Shown here: positions 7,418-14,133 of the stretch, one piece after another
How positions within the stretch are numbered: the stretch's first letter is position 1
Layout of the letters: every line of letters begins with the position of its first letter
Source: CAYWBI01 sp964456445
Lineage (GTDB): Bacteria; Calditrichota; Calditrichia; Calditrichales; J004
NCBI GenBank assembly: GCA_964456445.1
Contig: CAYWBI010000099.1
Span: forward strand, 1-14,202
Direction of reading: 5' to 3'
Length of the DNA: 14,202 bases
Notes under the pieces: model-generated
What the model was told of the DNA's origin: nothing
The model's database searches: none
What the model saw: only the letters and a program-made list of their open reading frames with translations
Translations under genes and position numbers: made by a program

Positions 7418-10400
7418 CTACTCGAGCCTTATTTTTAAACCAAGGCCCTGTAATTCGCGTACAAGCACGTTAAACGACTCGGGTATGCCCGCATTGGGGA
7501 GATTTTCTCCCTTTACGAGCGCTTCATAAGTTTTAGACCGTCCGGTTACGTCATCACTCTTAACCGTCAGAACCTCTTGCAAAGTATAAGCTGCGCCATA
7601 TGCTTCAAGCGCCCATACTTCCATTTCACCAAACCTTTGACCACCAAATTGGGCTTTACCGCCAAGAGGTTGCTGAGTGATCAAGGAATAAGGCCCGATT
7701 GAACGTGCATGGATTTTATCATCAACCAGGTGGGCAAGCTTTAACATATAGATCATGCCAACCGTAACATCCTGATGAAACTTTTCACCGGTTTGTCCAT
7801 CATAAAGCGCCACCTTACCACTTATTGGCAATTCGGCTTTTTCCAATTCTTTAACAATGTCGTCCATGGATGCGCCGTCAAAAACCGGGGTCGCATATTT
7901 TTTCCCTAATTTTGCCCCCGCCCAGCCAAGGGTGGTTTCAAAAATTTGCCCGATGTTCATACGCGAAGGTACGCCTAATGGGTTCAGGATAATATCTACA
8001 GGGGTTCCGTCTTTTAGGAAAGGCATATCTTCCATGGGTACGATTCGGGATACAACCCCTTTGTTTCCATGGCGCCCGGCCATTTTATCACCAACGGATA
8101 ATTTACGTTTTTTAGCAACATAAACCTTGGCCAACTGTACGATGCCGGGAGGCAACTCGTCGCCAACCATTACTTTATGTTTTTCCCGTTTTAGCTCATT
8201 ATCAATATCCATCAACACCTGACGGTAATCTGCATAAATTTGCCGGACAAAAGTGTTTTTAGGGTCGTCATCAAACCATGTTGAATTTATGTCCAGGGTA
8301 CGGACATCGATTTGTGAAAATGTATCTTCCGCAATTTTTTGTTTGGCCTTTATGGCTACTTTACCATCAACAAACTTAATTGCATTTGAAGCCATTCCAT
8401 TAAAATGCAACGACAGGTTTTGCGCTAATTTTTCGACCAAATGATCACGTTTAAAATCGGCCTCCCGTTCGAGCCGCTCGATTAATTCTTTCTCTTCTTT
8501 ACGGGTATCCGGGTCTTTTTTCTTGCGGGAAAACAGCCAAGTGGCAATAACGACCCCCTTCATCCCGGGGTGTGCTTTTAGCGAGGCGTCTTTTACATCA
8601 CCGGCTTTTGAGCCAAATATAGCTTTTAAAAGCTTTTCCTCCGGCGTTGGGTCCGTTTCGCCCTTTGGCGTGACCTTACCGATGATAATATCCCCGGCCC
8701 GGACTTCCGCCCCGACGCGGATAACACCGTTTTCATCTAAATCTTTTGTTGCTTCTTCACTTACATTTGGTATTTCACGTGTAAGCTCTTCTTCACCCCG
8801 TTTAGTGTCCCGAACCTGCAGTTCAAATTCTTCGATGTGGATAGAGGTATAAACATCATCACGAACAATACGCTCGCTCATAATGATGGCATCCTCAAAG
8901 TTGTATCCCATCCAGGGCATAAAAGCCACCAGCACATTGCGGCCAAGCGCCAGTTCCCCCTGATCCGTAGCACAGCCGTCCGAAAGGACGGCGCCTTTTT
9001 TAACCTTGTCACCTTGTACGACCAGTGGACGCTGGTTTATACAGGTGTCCTGGTTGGTCCGGTTAAATTTGCGCAGGTAGTAGGTTTCCTCGGTAATATC
9101 ATCCAAAAGACGTTCTTTACCGGTTGTGGCCCTTATAGGGTCTTTTAATTTTAAAACAATTTTATTGGCGTCAACACTTGCTATTTCACCATCATGCCCC
9201 GCGAGGATAAGCGTACCGGAATCATGCGCTACCTTTTCTTCCATTCCCGTTCCAACAATGGGGGATTCAGGAATAAGCAGTGGCACGCCCTGACGCTGCA
9301 TGTTGGACCCCATCAAAGCACGGTTTGCATCATCATGCTCCAGAAATGGTATCAATGACGCCGCCGGAGAAACGATTTGGTTGGTAGCGACATCCATATA
9401 GTCCACCGCCGCCGGGGCCACTACAGGAAAATCGCCCTTTGTACGGGCTTTTATTTTGTCATTGATAAATTTTCCGTTAGTTTCAATGGGCGCATTTACC
9501 TGGGCAATTGTATAATCATCTTCTTCCGTTGCCGATAGAAATTCTATTTCCTTTGTTACCACCCCTTTTTTCACCTTGCGGTAAGGTGTTTCAATAAACC
9601 CAAAACGGTTGATCTTGGCATGTACACACAGCGATGATATCAAACCAATATTTGGGCCTTCAGGTGTTTCGATCGGGCATAAACGGCCATAGTGCGTATA
9701 ATGAACGTCACGTACTTCAAAACCGGCCCTTTCTCTTGTTAAACCGCCCGGCCCAAGCGCAGAGAGGCGCCGTTTATGGGTCATTTCCGAAAGTGGGTTT
9801 GTTTGATCCATAAACTGCGATAATTGCGATGTGCCAAAAAACGTATTTATGACCGATGAGATGGTACGTGCATTTACGAGGTCCTGAGGCGTAAGCTTAT
9901 CAGAATCGCCAATATTCATGCGTTCCTTGATTGTACGTGCCATACGTGACAACCCAAGGCTAAATTGCGCGGCCAATTGTTCACCGACCGTACGTACACG
10001 CCGGTTTCCCAGGTGATCGATATCATCTGTTGTACGTGTACCATTACGTAATGCCAACAGATAGTTTATTATCGAGGTCATATCTTCGCGGGTCAACACC
10101 GTTGTATCATAAGGGATATCCAGGTGAAGTTTTTTATTTATGCGGTAACGTCCAACGGCGCCCATATCATAGCGTTTTTCATTAAAAAACATACGCTCTA
10201 TCAAGGCACGCGCGGTTTCTATATCCGGTGGCTCACCGGAACGCAACTGACGATAGATGGCTTCAATGGAGTCACTATCATTATCTGTGCTATCCTTGCG
10301 CAACGTATTCAGTATCACATTGGGCGCGTTTAAATCACCCGGTTTTACAATTTTTACTTCCTTTACACCAAGCTCGAGAAATTGTTCAAAGATTTCTTCG

Positions 10401-11194
10401 CTGATATCCTTGCCCTGCTCAATAATAATCTCGCCGGTTTTTTTATCGATCACGTCGGACGCCAACATTTGCCCGATAAGCACAGGCATTGTTTTGACAT
10501 TAACCTTGACCTTATCGGAAATACCAAATAATTCTATAATATCTTCATTTGTACTAAATCCGATAGCACGCAGCAACATCGTAACCGGGAATTTCTTTTT
10601 CCGGTCGATATAGACATACATAACGTCATTCACGTCGGTTGTAAATTCCACCCATGAACCACGGAAAGGTATGATCCGGGCAGAGAATAGATGTGTGCCG
10701 TTAGGGTGAATGGATTCCGAAAAGAAAACACCCGGGGAACGGTGTAATTGGCTAACGATAACCCGCTCGGCGCCGTTTATAACGAAAGTCCCGCGTTTGC
10801 TCATAAAAGGCATATTGCCAAGATATACATCCTGCTCAATAAATTCAGTGAAATTTTCCGTTTCACCGGTAGAATCTTTTATTGCAAGACGCATTTTGGC
10901 CTTTATAGGAACAGCATAACTTACGCCACGTGCCTGGCATTCCCGAATATTGTACTTTGGTTCATCGGTGTAATACCCCACATATTGCAGTTCAAGTTTT
11001 CCTCCACTATCGTTAATAGGGAAAATACTATTAAAAACAGCTTGCAGGCCTTCATTTTTTCGGTTATCGGCCGCGCGTCCCAATTGCATAAAAGATTCAA
11101 ATGATTTCACCTGAATCTCTAATAAATTAGGATATTCCAAAGCCGAAGGGATCCGCATGAAACTTTCGCGTTTCACAGTTTTTTGTGTACTCAA
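7418..11194 (-). CDS. rpoB: DNA-directed RNA polymerase beta subunit (TTG start)
   Basis: Beta forms the second pincer of RNA polymerase and, with beta', the active centre and RNA exit path. The 1258 residues are complete. The rifampicin pocket (454-480) has Q460, D463, H473, S478 and L480 all wild type, equivalent to E. coli Q513, D516, H526, S531 and L533, so no resistance change is seen there. Other landmarks are NFEDAIIMSER (765-775), GDKMAGRHGNKGV (1035-1047) with the active-centre lysines K1037 and K1045, and the C-terminal GGKAQFGGQRFGEME (1178-1192). A charged, helical insertion lies around 890-1000. TTG at 11192-11194 is preferred because AAGGA lies 6 nt upstream; the ATG at codon 13 has no Shine-Dalgarno site. 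The gene ends in TAG and follows rplL after 51 nt. Confidence 0.98.
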   Translation of the reverse strand: MSTQKTVKRESFMRIPSALEYPNLLEIQVKSFESFMQLGRAADNRKNEGLQAVFNSIFPINDSGGKLELQYVGYYTDEPKYNIRECQARGVSYAVPIKAKMRLAIKDSTGETENFTEFIEQDVYLGNMPFMSKRGTFVINGAERVIVSQLHRSPGVFFSESIHPNGTHLFSARIIPFRGSWVEFTTDVNDVMYVYIDRKKKFPVTMLLRAIGFSTNEDIIELFGISDKVKVNVKTMPVLIGQMLASDVIDKKTGEIIIEQGKDISEEIFEQFLELGVKEVKIVKPGDLNAPNVILNTLRKDSTDNDSDSIEAIYRQLRSGEPPDIETARALIERMFFNEKRYDMGAVGRYRINKKLHLDIPYDTTVLTREDMTSIINYLLALRNGTRTTDDIDHLGNRRVRTVGEQLAAQFSLGLSRMARTIKERMNIGDSDKLTPQDLVNARTISSVINTFFGTSQLSQFMDQTNPLSEMTHKRRLSALGPGGLTRERAGFEVRDVHYTHYGRLCPIETPEGPNIGLISSLCVHAKINRFGFIETPYRKVKKGVVTKEIEFLSATEEDDYTIAQVNAPIETNGKFINDKIKARTKGDFPVVAPAAVDYMDVATNQIVSPAASLIPFLEHDDANRALMGSNMQRQGVPLLIPESPIVGTGMEEKVAHDSGTLILAGHDGEIASVDANKIVLKLKDPIRATTGKERLLDDITEETYYLRKFNRTNQDTCINQRPLVVQGDKVKKGAVLSDGCATDQGELALGRNVLVAFMPWMGYNFEDAIIMSERIVRDDVYTSIHIEEFELQVRDTKRGEEELTREIPNVSEEATKDLDENGVIRVGAEVRAGDIIIGKVTPKGETDPTPEEKLLKAIFGSKAGDVKDASLKAHPGMKGVVIATWLFSRKKKDPDTRKEEKELIERLEREADFKRDHLVEKLAQNLSLHFNGMASNAIKFVDGKVAIKAKQKIAEDTFSQIDVRTLDINSTWFDDDPKNTFVRQIYADYRQVLMDIDNELKREKHKVMVGDELPPGIVQLAKVYVAKKRKLSVGDKMAGRHGNKGVVSRIVPMEDMPFLKDGTPVDIILNPLGVPSRMNIGQIFETTLGWAGAKLGKKYATPVFDGASMDDIVKELEKAELPISGKVALYDGQTGEKFHQDVTVGMIYMLKLAHLVDDKIHARSIGPYSLITQQPLGGKAQFGGQRFGEMEVWALEAYGAAYTLQEVLTVKSDDVTGRSKTYEALVKGENLPNAGIPESFNVLVRELQGLGLKIRLE

Positions 11195-11200
11195 AGAGAA

Positions 11201-11206
11201 TCCTTT
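11201..11206 (-). promoter_or_regulatory. Ribosome binding site supporting the rpoB TTG start
   Basis: AAAGGA lies 6 nt upstream of TTG at 11192-11194. The alternatives, a GTG at codon 7 and an ATG at codon 13, lack a purine-rich site at proper distance. The extra 12 residues gained by the TTG start are basic and polar, which does not contradict a beta N-terminus but is not itself conserved evidence. Confidence 0.7.
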
Positions 11207-11208
11207 GG

Positions 11209-11245
11209 TTTTTTTTACTCAGATTAATGCTACCATCAAAAAAAA
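11209..11245 (-). repeat. U8/A8 complementary pair in the rplL-rpoB gap (possible weak stem-loop)
   Basis: In the transcript, eight U (11238-11245), directly after the rplL stop codon, are followed 21 nt later by eight A (11209-11216), just upstream of the rpoB ribosome binding site. They can pair perfectly, with one further G-U pair inside, around a loop of about 20 nt. It has no GC base pairs, so it would be marginal in stability. It is not a standard terminator: the U-run is not preceded by a GC-rich hairpin. Its role, if any, is unknown. Confidence 0.4.
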
Positions 11246-11629
11246 TTATTTTACTTCGACGGATGCGCCAACTTCTTCAAGTTGTTTCTGAACATCTTCA
11301 GCTTCTGCTTTAGATACGGCTTCTTTTACGGCTTTAGGGGCTTCATCCACCAATTGCTTGGCTTCTTTTAAGCCTAAACCGGTAAGGCCGCGAACAACTT
11401 TGATCACCTGGATTTTCTTATCCCCGGCAGCAAGCAACATAACACTAAATTCTGTTTGTTCCTCGGCAGCGGCTTCGTCGGCGCCGGCTACAGGTCCGGC
11501 AGCAACGGCTACGGGAGCGGCGGCGGTAACACCAAATTTATCTTCAATGTTTTTAATTAAATCAGATATTTCGAGCATGTTTGCTTTTTCAAGATAAGCA
11601 AGAACATCATCACGTGTAATATCAGCCAT
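11246..11629 (-). CDS. rplL: 50S ribosomal protein L7/L12
   Basis: L7/L12 is the multicopy stalk protein that recruits and activates EF-Tu, EF-G, IF2 and RF3. The 127 residues show the three expected parts. An N-terminal dimerisation and L10-binding domain covers about 1-33. An Ala/Val/Gly/Glu-rich flexible hinge covers about 34-56. A C-terminal factor-binding domain runs from about 58 to the end, with KIQVIKVVRGLTGLGLKEAK near 72-91 and the final GASVEVK. The ATG at 11627-11629 has a strong GGAGGA seven to eight bases upstream, consistent with the high synthesis needed for several copies per ribosome. It lies 34 nt after rplJ. The hinge coding stretch is visibly GC-rich because of its GCN/GGN codons. 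Confidence 0.98.
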   Translation of the reverse strand: MADITRDDVLAYLEKANMLEISDLIKNIEDKFGVTAAAPVAVAAGPVAGADEAAAEEQTEFSVMLLAAGDKKIQVIKVVRGLTGLGLKEAKQLVDEAPKAVKEAVSKAEAEDVQKQLEEVGASVEVK

Positions 11630-11663
11630 TTTAGTTTTCCTCCAATAAAGATTTAGTTATTTT

Positions 11664-12179
11664 CTATGCTTTTTTATCTTTTAGCGCATTTAATGCACCA
11701 ACGACTTTTTGTAACGGTGATTGCAAAGTAGCGGCAAGTTTTTGCATGGGTTGTTGCAACATGCCAAGTAACTGGCTCATTAAAGCGTCACGTGTTGGCA
11801 GTTTTGCAATTGCCTTCGCATGTTCACCCGCGAAAACCTTGCCTTCGAACAACACGGCTTTTACTTCCAGTAATTCATTTTTTTTATTAATCTCTTCAAA
11901 TATTTTGGCCGGTAACACGGGGTCGTCATATCCAATTACAAATGCATTTACGCCACTTAGGAATTCATCCATATCGGTGACGTTTGCATTGTGCATGGCC
12001 AATTTGGCAAGACGGTTTTTCAAAACCTTATATTCGACTTCGCTTTCCCGGAATTTTTTACGGACCTCCGTAACCGTCGCCACATCGATTCCGCTATAAT
12101 TGGCGATATAGATGGCGTTGGCCTTTTTAAACTTATCCGTGTATTCTTCAACAATTGCGGCTTTTTCTGCTGTAGGCAT
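11664..12179 (-). CDS. rplJ: 50S ribosomal protein L10, stalk base
   Basis: L10 anchors the L7/L12 dimers to L11 and 23S rRNA at the GTPase-associated centre. The 171 residues show the globular rRNA-binding domain (about 1-125), with the typical YSGIDVATVTEVRKKFRE stretch (28-45) and KVLKNRLAKLA (51-61), then LPTRDAL leading into the C-terminal helix. That helix carries three consecutive 11-residue modules (134-144, 145-155, 156-166), each of the kind that binds one L12 dimer, followed by KDKKA. The ATG at 12177-12179 has AGGA eight bases upstream. It follows rplA by 20 nt, which leaves no intergenic room for the long L10 autoregulatory leader known in E. coli and Firmicutes. It ends in TAG, 34 nt before rplL. 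Confidence 0.97.
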   Translation of the reverse strand: MPTAEKAAIVEEYTDKFKKANAIYIANYSGIDVATVTEVRKKFRESEVEYKVLKNRLAKLAMHNANVTDMDEFLSGVNAFVIGYDDPVLPAKIFEEINKKNELLEVKAVLFEGKVFAGEHAKAIAKLPTRDALMSQLLGMLQQPMQKLAATLQSPLQKVVGALNALKDKKA

Positions 12180-12199
12180 TTTCTTGTCCTGTCAGTTTA

Positions 12200-12898
12200 T
12201 TAAATTGTATAACTCGATGAGCTTGTTTCCAGAAACAGTCCCGGCCCCATCGTACTGGATAAAGAGATGGACTTCAAGTAGATGCCTTTAGCCGAGGCGG
12301 GCTTTAACTTCAGGATCATCTTTACAAAGGCCTGAATGTTATCGACAATGTTACCTTCGTCGAAAGATAACTTTGCTATACCTGAATGAACAATACCTGT
12401 TTTATCCACTCTAAAATCTATTTTACCGGCCTTAATCTCCTTAACGGCGGAGGCGACATCCGGCGTTACCGTTCCACTCTTTGGGTTTGGCATCAAACCA
12501 CGCGCACCCAAAATGCGGCCAAGCTTTCCCACATCCCGCATCACATCAGGAGACGCCACGATAACATCAAAATCCAGCCATCCTTTGTTGATTTTTTGAA
12601 CGTATTCCTCAAGTCCGGCATAGTCGGCCCCTGCATCAAGAGCTTGATCAACTTTTTCGCCCTTTGTCAAAACAAGGATACGCACGGTTTTTCCGGTGCC
12701 ATGAGGCAGCGCAACCGTACCGCGAACCATTTGGTCTGCGTGTCGCGGGTCAACCCCAAGACGCATGGAAAGTTCCACGGTCTCATCAAATTTTGCCGAT
12801 GGCAAAGATTTTAATATCTTCACCGCATCTTCCACAGAATACTGGGTCAATCTATCTATCTTTGAAAACGCTTCGCTATATCGTTTACTTCGCTTCAT
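12200..12898 (-). CDS. rplA: 50S ribosomal protein L1
   Basis: L1 binds helices 76-78 of 23S rRNA, forms the mobile L1 stalk that helps release E-site tRNA, and in many bacteria represses its own operon by binding the mRNA. The 232 residues match the usual length. Visible landmarks are MKRSKRYSEAF at the start, LPHGTGK (64-70), GARGLMPNPKSGTVTPD (131-147), DKTGIVHSGIAK near 164-175 and the final rRNA-binding GIYLKSISLSSTMGPG. After that the protein ends in a short Ser-rich tail. The ATG at 12896-12898 is preceded by AGAGG. It lies 17 nt after rplK and 20 nt before rplJ, so the four ribosomal genes are probably one transcript. Confidence 0.98.
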   Translation of the reverse strand: MKRSKRYSEAFSKIDRLTQYSVEDAVKILKSLPSAKFDETVELSMRLGVDPRHADQMVRGTVALPHGTGKTVRILVLTKGEKVDQALDAGADYAGLEEYVQKINKGWLDFDVIVASPDVMRDVGKLGRILGARGLMPNPKSGTVTPDVASAVKEIKAGKIDFRVDKTGIVHSGIAKLSFDEGNIVDNIQAFVKMILKLKPASAKGIYLKSISLSSTMGPGLFLETSSSSYTI

Positions 12899-12915
12899 CC
12901 TAACCTCTTAAACTG

Positions 12916-13338
12916 TTATTCAACTACAATTCCCATACTACGGGCAGTACCCTCTATCATTCGCATGGCCGATTCGATATTTGCGGCATTCAAATCCGGC
13001 ATCTTAAGTTCAGCAATTTTCCGTACCTGATCAGGGGTGACCTTACCAACTTTTGTTAAGTTGGGGATGGCCGATCCTTTATCCAGTCCGGACTCTTTTA
13101 ATAACAGAATGGCAGCGGGAGGCGTTTTTGTTATAAAGGTAAAAGAACGGTCCGCATAAACGGTGATCTCTACCGGAATAATCAAGCCTGCTTTATCCTG
13201 GGTTTTAGCGTTGTAAGCCTTACAAAATTCCATAAGGTTTACACCATGTTGCCCCAAAGCAGGGCCTACCGGCGGCGCTGGTTTTGCCTGACCTGCAGGT
13301 AATTGTAGTTTTATTTTAGCAATTTCTTTTTTTGCCAT
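12916..13338 (-). CDS. rplK: 50S ribosomal protein L11
   Basis: L11 binds the 1070 region of 23S rRNA beside L10 and helps couple factor GTPases, and the stringent factor RelA, to the ribosome. The 140 residues match the family. The N-terminal domain carries PAGQAKPAPPVGPALGQHG (14-32), with the thiostrepton-contact prolines P22, P23 and P26 intact. The C-terminal rRNA-binding domain begins near 70 and includes TKTPPAA (71-77), GKVTPDQV and the terminal EGTARSMGIVVE. The ATG at 13336-13338 has GAGG nine bases upstream. It follows nusG by 24 AT-rich nt, so the L1-binding operator placed upstream of rplK in E. coli is not evident in the gap. Confidence 0.98.
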   Translation of the reverse strand: MAKKEIAKIKLQLPAGQAKPAPPVGPALGQHGVNLMEFCKAYNAKTQDKAGLIIPVEITVYADRSFTFITKTPPAAILLLKESGLDKGSAIPNLTKVGKVTPDQVRKIAELKMPDLNAANIESAMRMIEGTARSMGIVVE

Positions 13339-13362
13339 TTTTTAAGACCTCAACAAAATGAT

Positions 13363-13908
13363 TTATTTTTCCAGTGCTATTTGCAAAAAGTCCAGCTCAA
13401 CGGGCGTGGGCCGTCCAAATATGCTTATATTTACTTTTACCTTGTTCTTCTCTTCGTTTATTTCCTCCACGAACCCACTAAAATCATTAAAGGGCCCATC
13501 GACAACCTTGATCGCATCGCCAACGGAAAAGGGGATATCCACTTTTCCCTTAACTTCCTTCTCATGGCTTCTTTCTATTTTACTGAGTACACTTTGTACT
13601 TCCGATGGGCGCAAGGGCACGGGCTCGTTGCGGGGCCCAACAAAATTTATAATTCCAGGCGTATTTATAACCGTATGTTTTGTTTGGTTATCCAATACCA
13701 TTTCGATCATCATGTATCCCGGAAAAAAAACTTTGTTTTTAACCCGCTTTTTACCGTCTTTCATCTCAATGATATTCTCGGACGGAATGATTATCCGACC
13801 AATACGGTCGGCAACATTCTGCAGCTCTACTTCACTTTCAAGATGAGCTTTTACCTTTGCTTCTTTTCCCGAAAATATGCGCAAGGCATACCATTTTTTT
13901 TCTGACAC
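13363..13908 (-). CDS. nusG: Transcription termination/antitermination factor NusG (GTG start)
   Basis: NusG rides on RNA polymerase, bridges beta and beta' to modulate pausing, and contacts Rho or ribosomal S10 through its KOW domain. The 181 residues are the usual size. The NGN domain (about 4-115) begins KWYALRIFSGKE and holds FFPGYMMIEM (61-70) and TPGIINFVGPRNEPVPL (83-99). The KOW domain (about 126-178) holds FSVGDAIKVVDGPFNDFSG (127-145) and ends LQIALEK. The start is GTG at 13906-13908, 8 nt after GGGAG; no ATG is available between the secE stop and the conserved WYALR. It lies 16 nt after secE and 24 nt before rplK, the classic secE-nusG-rplKAJL order. Confidence 0.98.
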   Translation of the reverse strand: MSEKKWYALRIFSGKEAKVKAHLESEVELQNVADRIGRIIIPSENIIEMKDGKKRVKNKVFFPGYMMIEMVLDNQTKHTVINTPGIINFVGPRNEPVPLRPSEVQSVLSKIERSHEKEVKGKVDIPFSVGDAIKVVDGPFNDFSGFVEEINEEKNKVKVNISIFGRPTPVELDFLQIALEK

Positions 13909-13916
13909 CAGGAAAG

Positions 13917-13921
13917 CTCCC
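13917..13921 (-). promoter_or_regulatory. Ribosome binding site that fixes the nusG GTG start
   Basis: GGGAG lies 8 nt upstream of the GTG at 13906-13908, within the 16-nt secE-nusG gap. No ATG lies in frame between the secE stop codon and the conserved NusG N-terminus, so this site and the GTG define the start. Confidence 0.75.
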
Positions 13922-13924
13922 GAT

Positions 13925-14107
13925 TTAATAAAATAATTCTACAATTTTTGAAATAATAAAATCCGAGAAAAAGATGAAAGCCGTAAACAGTATTGTCACC
14001 ACAACAACAATAACCGATGAATTTAATAGCTCATCCTTTGTGGGCCATGACACTTTGGACATCTCCCGCTGTACATTATCTAAAAATTGCTGTATTTTAT
14101 CGAACAT
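13925..14107 (-). CDS. secE: Preprotein translocase subunit SecE, short single-span form
   Basis: SecE clamps SecY in the SecYEG channel for Sec-dependent export; it is essential and inner-membrane. The 60-residue protein is the short form found in most bacteria, with one membrane span, rather than the three-span E. coli form. An N-terminal amphipathic segment with the conserved SKVSWPTKDEL (17-27) precedes a hydrophobic span at about 30-55, rich in Val, Ile and Phe. The ATG at 14105-14107 has GAAGG four to five bases upstream. An ATG 11 bases further up is out of frame. It lies 26 nt after tRNA-Trp and 16 nt before nusG, the standard context. Confidence 0.96.
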   Translation of the reverse strand: MFDKIQQFLDNVQREMSKVSWPTKDELLNSSVIVVVVTILFTAFIFFSDFIISKIVELFY

Positions 14108-14133
14108 AATACCTTCATAGTTGTTTTAAAAAG

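Noticed and set aside
9755..9835. Possible rifampicin-resistance changes in rpoB
   Set aside because: All main pocket residues checked (Q460, D463, H473, S478, L480) are wild type; likewise the S12 streptomycin positions and EF-G H457.
13894..13901. A8 run in nusG codons 3 to 5 as a frameshift or slippage site
   Set aside because: Both frames around it give only one intact NusG, and GAA-AAA-AAA is ordinary for an N-terminus in this base composition.
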